In this document: positions 1 to 7,355 of the stretch, in pieces
How the letters are laid out: each line of letters begins with the position of its first letter
Position numbering within the stretch: position 1 is the first letter of the stretch
Assembly: GCA_934373455.1 (NCBI GenBank)
Contig: CAKRON010000062.1
Span: 1-15,088, forward strand
Origin: an uncultured Marvinbryantia sp.
GTDB taxonomy: Bacteria > Bacillota > Clostridia > Lachnospirales > Lachnospiraceae
Reading direction: 5' to 3'
Length of the DNA: 15,088 nucleotides
Program-made: the position numbers and the translations under genes
Notes under the pieces: generated by a model
The model's database searches: none
The model's input: the letters and a program-made list of their open reading frames with translations, nothing else
Told to the model about the DNA's origin: nothing

Positions 1-75
1 GGATTCGAACCCACGCGCCCTTGCGGACAAACGGTTTTCAAGACCGCCTCGTTATGACCACTTCGATATCTCTCC
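1..75 (-). tRNA. tRNA-Ser(UGA), partial at the left edge
   Basis: Read on the - strand, the sequence starts with the acceptor strand GGAGAGA at position 75. It continues through a D arm, an anticodon loop CTTGAAA (anticodon TGA at 38-40), a long variable arm closed by a GCAA tetraloop, and the T arm GGGTTCGAATCC. The long (class II) variable arm together with anticodon UGA identifies serine, decoding UCN codons. The 3' half of the acceptor stem and any encoded CCA lie beyond base 1. Serine tRNAs of this type normally carry i6A-type rather than t6A modification at A37, so this tRNA is not expected to be a substrate of the neighbouring TsaD. Confidence 0.96.
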
Positions 76-81
76 ATTTAT

Positions 82-119
82 TTCTTGCCTCTTGTTTTCT
101 GCACTTCAAAAGGCAAGAA
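82..119 (-). repeat. Inverted repeat in the tRNA-Ser precursor leader
   Basis: TTCTTGCCT (82-90) and AGGCAAGAA (111-119) are perfect 9-base complements separated by 20 bases. They lie between the tRNA -10 box and the tRNA 5' end, so nearly the whole 5' leader of the precursor would fold into one hairpin ending a few bases before the RNase P cleavage site. The role is unknown. Confidence 0.6.
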
Positions 120-121
120 TT

Positions 122-150
122 ATTCTAACACCGGTTTTTCTATTTGTCAA
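122..150 (-). promoter_or_regulatory. Sigma-A promoter of tRNA-Ser
   Basis: On the - strand a perfect -35 box TTGACA (145-150) is followed by a 17-base spacer and the -10 box TAGAAT (122-127). A TG one base upstream of the -10 box makes it an extended -10. It lies about 47 bases upstream of the tRNA 5' end. This is the most consensus-like promoter in the window, as expected for a stable RNA gene, and shows that the tRNA need not depend on read-through from tsaD. Confidence 0.85.
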
Positions 151-233
151 CTATAATTTTACATTTTTTTCAACTTTTTTCAAAAGTTTTTTATAGCTTT
201 TGCTGCCACGTATTTTCACGTTTTTTCTATACT

Positions 234-1262
234 TTAACGCTCTCCAAGTTTCAGATTTGGCACTGCATTCAAATCCAATCCATGTCTTGTTCCAGCCAAA
301 TATTCATAATATGCCGCTGCCCCGATCATTGCCGCATTATCAGTACAAAGGATTGGAGACGGATGATAAAACTTTATCTGATTCTTTTCACACGCAAGTT
401 CCATTTCTTTTCTAAGTGTAGAATTTGAAGCCACTCCTCCCGCAATTGCCAGTTTATCGAAACCATACTCTTTTACTGCCATCATTGCATGCTCTACCAA
501 TACATCCGTTACTGCTTTCTGAAAAGAAGCCGCCACATCTGCTACAACAATTTCTTCTCCCTTCATCCTGGCACCATTTAGATAATTCAATACAGCTGAT
601 TTTAATCCACTGAAACTAAAATCATACACAGACTCCGCTATATGTGCACGTGGAAAACTAATAGCATCCGGATTTCCTTCTTTTGAAATTTTATCAATCT
701 TAGGTCCCCCAGGATATCCAAGCCCGATTGCTCTTGCCACTTTATCAAATGCTTCTCCGGCAGCATCATCTCTGGTTCGTCCCAAAATACGATATTTTCC
801 ATAATCTTCCACAACAACAAGATGTGTATGACCTCCAGATACAACCAGACATGCAAATGGTGGTTCAAGATCTTTATTTTCAATATAATTTGCCGAAATA
901 TGCCCTTCTATATGATGCACTCCTATTAATGGTTTTTTTGCTGCATAACTGATTGCTTTTGCTTCTGCAACGCCTACCAGTAATGCCCCAACCAGTCCAG
1001 GGCCATAGGTTACGCCAATCGCATCGATATCATCCAGTGTTACATTCGCCTGCTTCAGTGCTTCTTCTATTACCTGATTTATTTTCTCAATATGTTTTCT
1101 AGATGCAATTTCAGGCACAACACCGCCATATAATGTATGAAGTGCAATCTGGGAAGATATAATATTCGACAGTACTTCTCTTCCGTTTTTTACAACTGCA
1201 GCCGCAGTTTCATCACACGAACTTTCTATTGCCAGTATCAATACATCTTTTTCACTTTTCAT
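234..1262 (-). CDS. tsaD: tRNA N6-adenosine threonylcarbamoyltransferase TsaD
   Basis: Cytosolic enzyme that transfers the threonylcarbamoyl group of TC-AMP to A37 of tRNAs reading ANN codons, working with TsaB and TsaE, both encoded upstream. The chosen ATG at 1262 gives 342 residues, normal for the family. An in-frame TTG at 1286 would add eight residues (MKGKRKID) but is a rarer start. Visible landmarks are the ASKHA-fold N-terminal segment AIESSCDET (11-19), the metal-binding HIEGH (His117 and His121), the nucleotide-binding VSGGHTHL region near 140, and AGGVASNS near 273. The start overlaps the end of rnz by 11 bases, so translation is probably coupled. No convincing terminator follows the stop, and 158 bases separate it from tRNA-Ser. 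Confidence 0.97.
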   Translation of the reverse strand: MKSEKDVLILAIESSCDETAAAVVKNGREVLSNIISSQIALHTLYGGVVPEIASRKHIEKINQVIEEALKQANVTLDDIDAIGVTYGPGLVGALLVGVAEAKAISYAAKKPLIGVHHIEGHISANYIENKDLEPPFACLVVSGGHTHLVVVEDYGKYRILGRTRDDAAGEAFDKVARAIGLGYPGGPKIDKISKEGNPDAISFPRAHIAESVYDFSFSGLKSAVLNYLNGARMKGEEIVVADVAASFQKAVTDVLVEHAMMAVKEYGFDKLAIAGGVASNSTLRKEMELACEKNQIKFYHPSPILCTDNAAMIGAAAYYEYLAGTRHGLDLNAVPNLKLGER

Positions 1263-2184
1263 ATCTATCTTTCGCTTCCCCTTCAAACATTAATTCTGTA
1301 GATTTCCCATCTTTTCCTGCATATGCGTTTGGAAATATATCCGTAACACTCTTCATATATTCTTCCGGATGATTCAGGGAAGGACTGTAATGTGTTAACC
1401 ACAATTCTCCAACTTCTGCCTTTTTAGCCACTTCCGCCGCCTCAGTAAATGTCATATGCTTATGTTCTATCGCTTTTTCTTCTTTTCCAGGTTCCCCGTA
1501 CATTCCTTCACAAATTAACAGATCCGAATGCTCTGCATATTCTATCAAGGATTGTGTAGGTCTTGTATCTGTGCAATACGTCAGTTTTATTCCCTTCCGT
1601 GGTGCACCAAGCACCATTTCAGGCGTATAACAAAATTCGCCATCTTCAATCGTTTCTCCTTTTTGCAGACGGCTCCAATATTGCAGCGGAATCTCCTGCT
1701 CCCTGGCTCTGTTCGCATCAAACTTTCCAGCTCTGTCTATTTCAATCGAATATCCATAACAGAGTACATTATGATTTACTCTATATGCAATCAACCGATA
1801 TCCTTCCATTTCAAACACCTGATTTGCCCCCTGTATCTCCATAAATCGGATTTCAAAAGGCAGTTCAGGTGCGATCACACGCAATGCATTTACTACTCGT
1901 TCAAGGCCCTTAGGGCCAATCAGTGTAAGCGGTTCTGTCCTCATCGCATTTCCCATAGTAAGCAATAATCCCGGAAGACCGCTGATATGATCCCCATGAT
2001 AATGAGTAAAGCAAATCACATCAATCGGCTTAAAACTCCATCCTTTTTCTTTTATCGCAATCTGTGTTCCTTCTCCGCAGTCTATCAAAATACTGCTGCC
2101 ATTGTAACGCATCATTAAAGAAGTCAGCCAGCGATATGGAAGCGGCATCATTCCACCGCATCCAAGCAAACATACATCTAACAT
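1252..2184 (-). CDS. rnz: Ribonuclease Z
   Basis: tRNA 3'-processing endonuclease of the metallo-beta-lactamase fold, which cuts precursor tRNAs just after the discriminator base. The 310 residues match the usual length of bacterial short-form RNase Z. The zinc-binding signature HYHGDH is at 61-66. Further likely metal ligands are a His near 138, an Asp in the CTDTRP segment near 206 and a His in LTHYSP near 265; the HKHMT motif near 242 is also typical. The N-terminal motif reads LLGCGGMMP, with Cys where many relatives have Thr. The ATG at 2184 has only a weak GGTG upstream, so coupling with the small gene ending 22 bases earlier is possible. Its end overlaps tsaD. Confidence 0.95.
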   Translation of the reverse strand: MLDVCLLGCGGMMPLPYRWLTSLMMRYNGSSILIDCGEGTQIAIKEKGWSFKPIDVICFTHYHGDHISGLPGLLLTMGNAMRTEPLTLIGPKGLERVVNALRVIAPELPFEIRFMEIQGANQVFEMEGYRLIAYRVNHNVLCYGYSIEIDRAGKFDANRAREQEIPLQYWSRLQKGETIEDGEFCYTPEMVLGAPRKGIKLTYCTDTRPTQSLIEYAEHSDLLICEGMYGEPGKEEKAIEHKHMTFTEAAEVAKKAEVGELWLTHYSPSLNHPEEYMKSVTDIFPNAYAGKDGKSTELMFEGEAKDRYEK

Positions 2185-2206
2185 ATCACACCATTACTTT
2201 CTTTAT

Positions 2207-2413
2207 TTACAACAATTCTGTCTGTTTATCCATTTCTGCAGGAATTGCAAAACGATTTATCAAATGATGAAAACAGGCTTCACATATATGAAACCTGTAT
2301 ATCGCCTGATCATTTTGAGAAAAATATCCCCATTCTTTCTCAACGTGCAGATACTCTTCTTGTTTTTCCCTAAATTCTTTTCCACACATATTGCAGTATC
2401 TCATTGTCTTCAT
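2207..2413 (-). CDS. Small four-cysteine (putative zinc-binding) protein, unknown function
   Basis: A 68-residue protein that I do not recognise as a named family. It has two CxxC pairs, Cys7/Cys10 in YCNMCGKEF and Cys44/Cys47 in HICEACF, separated by a 33-residue charged and aromatic stretch. This spacing suits one structural zinc site of treble-clef or ribbon type. There is no signal peptide or membrane segment. The ATG at 2413 is preceded by a strong GGTGGAGG ribosome binding site, which supports real translation; a second ATG three codons later has no better site. It sits between rimI and rnz in a tightly packed RNA and translation cluster, so a role in RNA or ribosome biology is a reasonable guess, but the sequence shows nothing more specific. 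Confidence 0.8.
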   Translation of the reverse strand: MKTMRYCNMCGKEFREKQEEYLHVEKEWGYFSQNDQAIYRFHICEACFHHLINRFAIPAEMDKQTELL

Positions 2414-2442
2414 GCTTTTTCCTCCACCGATAATTTAAATCG

Positions 2443-2448
2443 ATTATA
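2443..2448 (-). promoter_or_regulatory. Possible internal -10 element upstream of the small Cys4 gene
   Basis: The 50-base gap after rimI holds a perfect TATAAT on the - strand, 29 bases before the ATG at 2413. The hexamer at the proper distance upstream (TGGGAT) is a poor -35 box. It could give a weak separate transcript of the small gene, rnz and tsaD, or be chance in AT-rich DNA. Confidence 0.25.
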
Positions 2449-2463
2449 CATGAAGTTCCTCTC

Positions 2464-2937
2464 TTATCCCAGTGGAAATCTCTGATCATATTTCCACATA
2501 ATAACTGCATTTTCCTTTGGAAAATCATAAAAATTTTTCCGGATTCCAGCACTCTCAAATCCCAGTGTCTGATATAATTTTAAAGCAGCCACATTACTTT
2601 CACGCACTTCAAGAGTAAACGCTGTTACCCCTCTTTTTTCCCCTTCTTTTATTAGAACCTCCAAAAGAGACCTGCCAGCGCCCAGTCTGCGATATTTTTC
2701 TTTTATTGCCACATTTGTAATATCTGCTTCATCCAATACCTGCAAAAAACCACAATACCCTACTATTTCTCCATTCATATCTGCTACCAGATAACACGTA
2801 TTTTCCTGAGATAATGAATTTGCAAAACCCTGTTCTGACCAGGGCTGTGAAAATATTTCCTGTTCTATCTGCGCAACTGCAGACAGATCTTTTTCACACA
2901 TTTGTCTTATTTCAAATCTTGTTTTCCGGTCAGGCAT
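2464..2937 (-). CDS. rimI: Ribosomal protein S18 alanine N-acetyltransferase RimI
   Basis: GNAT-family acetyltransferase of 157 residues that uses acetyl-CoA to acetylate the N-terminal alanine of ribosomal protein S18. The acetyl-CoA loop RRLGAG is at 83-88 (R/QxxGxG/A), and the C-terminal half carries the RimI-type pattern LEVRESNVAALKLYQTLGF followed by an aromatic and acidic segment ending in VIMWK. The reading frame stays open further upstream, but that extension lies inside tsaB. The ATG at 2937, preceded by AGGCGGG, gives the family length and was chosen. It overlaps the tsaB stop by 8 bases. The tsaB-rimI-tsaD association is common in Firmicutes and supports the name over a generic GNAT enzyme. 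Confidence 0.92.
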   Translation of the reverse strand: MPDRKTRFEIRQMCEKDLSAVAQIEQEIFSQPWSEQGFANSLSQENTCYLVADMNGEIVGYCGFLQVLDEADITNVAIKEKYRRLGAGRSLLEVLIKEGEKRGVTAFTLEVRESNVAALKLYQTLGFESAGIRKNFYDFPKENAVIMWKYDQRFPLG

Positions 2938-3646
2938 CTTGTTTTCCCGCCTGTTTTTCAGCTCTTTCTCTTTCCGCCTGAGATAATCTGAGATAATCCG
3001 GCTGATGTTCCATTGCCGTCTCTGTCTTTCCTTCTTTTGCATACTGCATACCAAGCACTGCAACAGCACCTGCACGCTGTCTGTTCAAATGAGCCGGCGC
3101 AACAAGATAAGGCACTTTCAGATACTTCTCGATCTGTTCCATATACACCGGCACACCATCGCCAGCTAAAACCACTTCTTTTCCGATGGTGTTTAATTTT
3201 TCCAGAATTTCTTCTACAGGAACAGCCATCTGATCTTCCACTTTTCTCAGAGTATTTCCATCAAATTCATAAATTCCTGTATAGACCTGACTGCGTCTTG
3301 CATCCATCATCGGGCAGATCACTTTATCACTTCCGCAAAAATTAAAAGCAATTCCCTCCAAAGTTGGCACCGATACCAGCGGCTTTTTTAATGCCAGTCC
3401 CAGCCCTTTTGCTGTTGCTGATCCAATACGAAGCCCTGTAAAAGATCCCGGCCCCGCTGCCACAGCAATGACATCGATATCAGCCAAATCCAGCTCTATC
3501 ATTTTAGCTACTTCATCCAACATAGGCAGCAACGTCTGTGAATGTGTTTTTTTATAATTTATCGTATATTCTCCCAGCATCTGCATATCTTCCACAACAG
3601 CTATGGAAGCTACCATTCCCGAACTGTCAATTCCAAGGACTTTCAC
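2930..3646 (-). CDS. tsaB: t6A biosynthesis protein TsaB
   Basis: A 238-residue ASKHA-fold paralogue of TsaD. It has no catalytic role of its own but forms the heterodimer with TsaD that makes t6A37, and it is the platform for TsaE binding. The N-terminal LGIDSSG (4-10) and the segment AAGPGSFTGLRIG are family signatures. The HIEGH-type metal motif of TsaD is absent, as expected for TsaB. The length is normal. It starts with ATG at 3646, overlapping the tsaE stop by 4 bases (ATGA arrangement), and its end overlaps rimI by 8 bases, which implies coupled translation of tsaE, tsaB and rimI. Confidence 0.96.
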   Translation of the reverse strand: MKVLGIDSSGMVASIAVVEDMQMLGEYTINYKKTHSQTLLPMLDEVAKMIELDLADIDVIAVAAGPGSFTGLRIGSATAKGLGLALKKPLVSVPTLEGIAFNFCGSDKVICPMMDARRSQVYTGIYEFDGNTLRKVEDQMAVPVEEILEKLNTIGKEVVLAGDGVPVYMEQIEKYLKVPYLVAPAHLNRQRAGAVAVLGMQYAKEGKTETAMEHQPDYLRLSQAERERAEKQAGKQDA

Positions 3647-4068
3647 TCCTGTTTCACCTCTATTCTGCGATAATCAAATCCTTTTTCCAAGTCTTTTTCG
3701 ATTGTAATCCAGATTGTCTCTTCCGGCATAATTTCTTCGATCAGATTCGCCCATTCTACCAGACACACACCTTCTCCAAAAAAGCAATCCTCATATCCGA
3801 TTTCATCCATTTCTTCTATATCTCCAATACGATATACATCGAAATGGTAAAATGGCATTCTGCCTTCCTCATAAACCTGTACAATTGTAAAAGTAGGGCT
3901 GCTTACCGGTTCTGTAATTCCAAGACCTTCGGCAAATCCCTTTGTCAATATTGTCTTTCCTACACCAAGATCTCCCAGAAGCGCGTAAACCTGCCCAGGC
4001 TTTGCTTCTGTTCCAAGTTTTTTTCCTAATTCATATGTTTCTTTTTCGCTATATGTCTCTATCTTCAT
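3643..4068 (-). CDS. tsaE: t6A biosynthesis ATPase TsaE
   Basis: Small P-loop ATPase of 141 residues, needed for multiple turnovers of the TsaB-TsaD complex in t6A synthesis. The Walker A motif GDLGVGKT is at 32-39. The SSPTFT segment (threonine-rich switch-like region), FYHFDVYR and the LVEWAN motif are all in the expected order for TsaE. The family name YjeE/UPF0079 is older. The ATG at 4068 lies inside the 3' end of the NUDIX gene (20-base overlap), so the two are translated from one message. The partner that makes TC-AMP, TsaC/Sua5, is not encoded in this window. Confidence 0.96.
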   Translation of the reverse strand: MKIETYSEKETYELGKKLGTEAKPGQVYALLGDLGVGKTILTKGFAEGLGITEPVSSPTFTIVQVYEEGRMPFYHFDVYRIGDIEEMDEIGYEDCFFGEGVCLVEWANLIEEIMPEETIWITIEKDLEKGFDYRRIEVKQE

Positions 4069-4675
4069 CGCATTTCAAAAAATAAAACGGATCCGGACTG
4101 GCAACAAAATGCATCAGCATATATGCACACATCATTGCTACATTTTCTTCTTTCAAAATCCGTTTTGCTTCCTTCCTGTCTGCTAAGACCACTTCTATTT
4201 CTTCACTGTCTTCTTCGCCTTCTGTGCTAACTGTACCGGATGCATAACCATACACCATAGAACAGCATTCATCTGTCATTCCAATCGTAGTATACGTCGG
4301 TTTTTCCAGATATTCCGGTACCTTTAAAGGTTCCAGGTTCAGACCTGTTTCTTCTCTCAGTTCTCTGATCGCTGCACTGCAATAATCTTCACTTTTCTCA
4401 ACAAGCCCTGCCGGAAACTCATAAATATAATCATCAATCGCATAACGATACTGGCGAACTAATACGATCCGATCTCTTTTCTCACCATACAAACTGTAAA
4501 TCGCAACCCCATCCGGTCTGTGATCTTTTTTTACCAGTTTCATTTCTTCTACCGAAGAGGCACGAGATGCGACATAATAATTCACATCTCCGCCCAGACG
4601 GTTCTCGGCATTCAGATAATACATATTCAGAAAAGGATTCTCAGTCATCTTCGTAACACTTCTGATCTTGCTCAT
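4049..4675 (-). CDS. NUDIX hydrolase, ADP-ribose pyrophosphatase-like
   Basis: A 208-residue protein with a complete Nudix box at 90-112: Gly90, five residues, Glu96, seven residues, then RELREETGL. This matches the GX5EX7REUXEEXGU consensus, so Mg-dependent hydrolysis of a nucleoside diphosphate linked to another moiety is likely. The N-terminal strand region and the upstream YEFPAG segment resemble ADP-ribose pyrophosphatases, but the substrate cannot be read from the sequence. The N-terminus begins MSKIRSVTKMTENPF and is longer than the minimal fold. The ATG at 4675 has an AAAGGG ribosome binding site and starts 15 bases after tex. Its end overlaps tsaE by 20 bases, which ties it to the t6A operon. 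Confidence 0.9.
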   Translation of the reverse strand: MSKIRSVTKMTENPFLNMYYLNAENRLGGDVNYYVASRASSVEEMKLVKKDHRPDGVAIYSLYGEKRDRIVLVRQYRYAIDDYIYEFPAGLVEKSEDYCSAAIRELREETGLNLEPLKVPEYLEKPTYTTIGMTDECCSMVYGYASGTVSTEGEEDSEEIEVVLADRKEAKRILKEENVAMMCAYMLMHFVASPDPFYFLKCDEDRDI

Positions 4676-4690
4676 CTTTTAATGCCCTTT

Positions 4691-6844
4691 CTAAATTCCC
4701 TTCATAGTCAGCTGGATTCGCTTTTTATTCAAATCCACACTCATAACTTTTACTTCTACAACATCTCCCACACTTACAACTTCCAAAGGATGTTTTATAT
4801 ATTTTTTGTCTGTAATCTGGGAAATATGTACCAGTCCATCCTGATGCACACCAATATCCACAAATACTCCAAAATCAATGACATTTCTGACTGTTCCTTT
4901 TAATACCATGCCCGGCGTTAAATCTTTCATTTCCAGTACATCGGTACGCAAAATTGGCTTTGGCATCTCATCTCGTGGGTCACGAGCCGGTTTTTCCAGT
5001 TCTTTTACAATATCACGAAGTGTGATTTCTCCCACACCCAGTTCTTCTGCCAGCTTTTTATAATCCTTGATTTTTCCGGAAAGACCATCCAGTTTTTTCT
5101 CTGCAATATCAGCAGTAGTAAATCCAAGTTTCTCAAGCAGTTCTTCTGCTGCATGATAACTTTCCGGATGTACACTCGTCTGATCCAACGGATTTGCTCC
5201 ACCTTGGATTCTCATGAAACCTGCACACTGTTCGTATGCCTTTGGACCAAGTTTTGATACTTTCAATAACTGTTTTCTGTCAGCAAATCTTCCGTTTTCT
5301 TCACGATAAACTACAATATTTTTAGCAATCGCTTTGCTGACACCGGAAATATATTCTAAAAGTGAGGCGGATGCTGTATTTAAATCAACCCCAACTTTAT
5401 TTACACAGTCTTCCACTACGCCGCTTAATGTTTCTCCCAGTTTTTTCTGATTCATATCGTGCTGATACTGACCGACACCAATTGATTTTGGATCAATTTT
5501 TACCAGTTCTGCCAGCGGATCCTGCACTCTTCGTGCAATCGATGCAGCACTTCTCTGACCTACATCAAAATTTGGAAATTCTTCCGTTGCCAGTTTGCTT
5601 GCAGAATATACAGATGCGCCCGCTTCGTTTGTAATCACGTACTGCACTGGTGCAGAAATTTCTTTCAGTAATTCTACAATCACCTGTTCAGATTCTCTGG
5701 ACGCAGTTCCGTTTCCTACAGAAATCAGTGTAATATGATATTTATCAATAAACTCTTTTACTTTATCTTTTGCAGCGCGGATTTTCTTTTCATTTGTCGG
5801 TGCAGTCGGATAAACAACCGTCGTATCCAATACTTTTCCGGTAGGATCTACAACAGCAAGCTTGCATCCTGTACGAAATGCCGGATCCCAGCCAAGCACC
5901 ACCTGTCCTGCAATCGGCGGCTGCATCAGAAGCTGCTGAAGATTCTTTCCAAATACAGTAATTGCTCCTTCTTCTGCTTTTTCTGTCTGTGCATTACGGA
6001 TTTCTCTTTCTATTGCAGGTGCAATAAGACGCTTGTAACTATCTTCTATAACTGCTTTCAGTACCTCTGTCGTATTTGGGTTGTCTTTTTTTATAATCTG
6101 TTTTTCCAGATATCTCAGAATGCGTTCTTCCGGCGCCTCTACTTTTACAGTCAGAAATTTTTCTTTTTCTCCACGGTTTAACGCGAGTACTCGATGACCT
6201 GCAAGTTTGGATACCGGTTCCTGAAAATGATAGTACATTTCATATACTGACTCTGCTTTTTCGTCCTTCGCTTCTGCAGTCAGAATACCTTCCTTCTCTG
6301 TCATCTCACGAATTCTGGTGCGGTACGCTGCTTCATCAGAAATACTTTCCGCAATAATATCTTTTGCACCGTTTATGGCATCCTGTACTGTCAATACATC
6401 TTTTTCTTCACTGAGATATACGCTTGCTTCTTCCTCCAGGGTCTTTCGTGTCATCTGCAGTAAAATAATATTTGCCAGACCTTCCAGTCCCTTTTCTTTT
6501 GCAATTGTTGCACGAGTTCTTCTCTTCGGTCTGTAAGGGCGATACAAGTCTTCTACTAATACCTGTGTCTGAGCTTCCAGAATCTGTTTTCTCAGTTCTT
6601 CTGTCAGTTTTCCCTGTTCTTCGATACTAGCCAGTACCTGCTGTTTTTTATCTTCCAGATTGCGCAGGTAAACCAGTCTTTCATATAATTTACGCAGCTG
6701 TTCATCATCCAGTGTTCCTGTTGCTTCCTTACGGTATCTGGCAATAAAAGGTATTGTATTTCCCTCATCGATTAATTTTACTGCTGCCTCTGCCTGCCAT
6801 GTCTGTACTTCCAGTTCGGAAGCAATTTTCTTTATAATGTCCAT
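4691..6844 (-). CDS. tex: Tex family RNA-binding transcriptional accessory protein
   Basis: A 717-residue nucleic-acid-binding protein related to Tex of Bordetella/Pseudomonas and YhgF of E. coli, and to eukaryotic Spt6. The parts appear in the normal order: a helical N-terminal region, a YqgF/RNase H-like domain (GWDPAFRTGCKLAVVDPTG onward), a helix-hairpin-helix region (LNTASASLLEYISGVSKAIA onward) and a C-terminal S1 RNA-binding domain (about 644-717, GTVRNVIDFGVFVDIG). The start is uncertain. A GTG at 6859 adds MEIKN but has poor spacing to any ribosome binding site, while the ATG at 6844 is preceded by AGGTGG 11 bases upstream, so I prefer it. It lies 36 bases after the ACT-domain gene and 15 before the NUDIX gene. 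Confidence 0.95.
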   Translation of the reverse strand: MDIIKKIASELEVQTWQAEAAVKLIDEGNTIPFIARYRKEATGTLDDEQLRKLYERLVYLRNLEDKKQQVLASIEEQGKLTEELRKQILEAQTQVLVEDLYRPYRPKRRTRATIAKEKGLEGLANIILLQMTRKTLEEEASVYLSEEKDVLTVQDAINGAKDIIAESISDEAAYRTRIREMTEKEGILTAEAKDEKAESVYEMYYHFQEPVSKLAGHRVLALNRGEKEKFLTVKVEAPEERILRYLEKQIIKKDNPNTTEVLKAVIEDSYKRLIAPAIEREIRNAQTEKAEEGAITVFGKNLQQLLMQPPIAGQVVLGWDPAFRTGCKLAVVDPTGKVLDTTVVYPTAPTNEKKIRAAKDKVKEFIDKYHITLISVGNGTASRESEQVIVELLKEISAPVQYVITNEAGASVYSASKLATEEFPNFDVGQRSAASIARRVQDPLAELVKIDPKSIGVGQYQHDMNQKKLGETLSGVVEDCVNKVGVDLNTASASLLEYISGVSKAIAKNIVVYREENGRFADRKQLLKVSKLGPKAYEQCAGFMRIQGGANPLDQTSVHPESYHAAEELLEKLGFTTADIAEKKLDGLSGKIKDYKKLAEELGVGEITLRDIVKELEKPARDPRDEMPKPILRTDVLEMKDLTPGMVLKGTVRNVIDFGVFVDIGVHQDGLVHISQITDKKYIKHPLEVVSVGDVVEVKVMSVDLNKKRIQLTMKGI

Positions 6845-6880
6845 ATTTTTGATTTCCACCTGTTTCTTTTATTTCTAATT

Positions 6881-7324
6881 TTATTCACTTGCCAGAATCT
6901 TCATATAATGTACACCTTTCAGGTTCTCTATATCTGTGAATAAAGACATAGAATTCCCTGTTGTCGGCAAAATATCTATACAAAGGGTCATCGACGCCAC
7001 ACCGTTTACCGGTATCGTCTGATGAATTGTCAAAACATTCGCATGATATTCTGCTATCACTTTCAGAACATCAGATAACAATCCTGGCTGATCATCCATC
7101 TGTATCACAAATGTGATCTTTTTTCCTTTTGTATTTTCATGGAAAAGTGAAATATCATCTTTGTATTTGTAAAATGAACTTCGGCTGATGCCGGTCATAT
7201 CAGCAGCTTCCTGAACAGTTGCTGCGCGTCCGGTTTCCAGGAGTTTCTTTGCTTCAACAACCTTTAAAAGCACCTCTGGAACTGCTTTTTCTTTCACAAC
7301 ATAAAATTGTTCTTTCCCCTTCAT
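6881..7324 (-). CDS. HTH and ACT domain protein, PheB/UPF0735 family
   Basis: A 147-residue protein with a short N-terminal helix-turn-helix-like segment (about 36-54, VQEAADMTGISRSSFYKYKD) followed by an ACT domain (about 70-144) with the ligand-loop pattern DDQPGLLSDVL. This is the architecture of the UPF0735 family that includes B. subtilis PheB, thought to sense an amino acid, perhaps phenylalanine. No aromatic biosynthesis gene (pheA, hom, thrB) is adjacent here, so the ligand cannot be inferred from context. The ATG at 7324 has a good AGAGGAGC ribosome binding site. It lies 31 bases after the TPM gene and probably shares its transcript. Confidence 0.88.
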   Translation of the reverse strand: MKGKEQFYVVKEKAVPEVLLKVVEAKKLLETGRAATVQEAADMTGISRSSFYKYKDDISLFHENTKGKKITFVIQMDDQPGLLSDVLKVIAEYHANVLTIHQTIPVNGVASMTLCIDILPTTGNSMSLFTDIENLKGVHYMKILASE

Positions 7325-7355
7325 ATTCGCTCCTCTTTAAAGACGCCAGGCATTC

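Noticed and set aside
181..202. CAAAAG/CTTTTG inverted repeat after tsaD as a terminator
   Set aside because: The stem is only six AT-rich pairs with a 10-base loop, and on the - strand it is followed by A residues, not a T tract.
207..227. Short ACGT-based hairpin followed by T residues on the + strand
   Set aside because: The stem is four pairs, and no + strand gene ends near it.
1263..1286. TTG start for tsaD adding eight residues
   Set aside because: It is possible, but the ATG at 1262 gives the usual TsaD N-terminus; TTG is the rarer start and the added residues are not conserved family sequence as far as I know.
2938..3075. In-frame extension of rimI upstream of 2937
   Set aside because: It lies wholly within tsaB, adds 46 residues without GNAT character, and the ATG at 2937 has a ribosome binding site and gives the family length.
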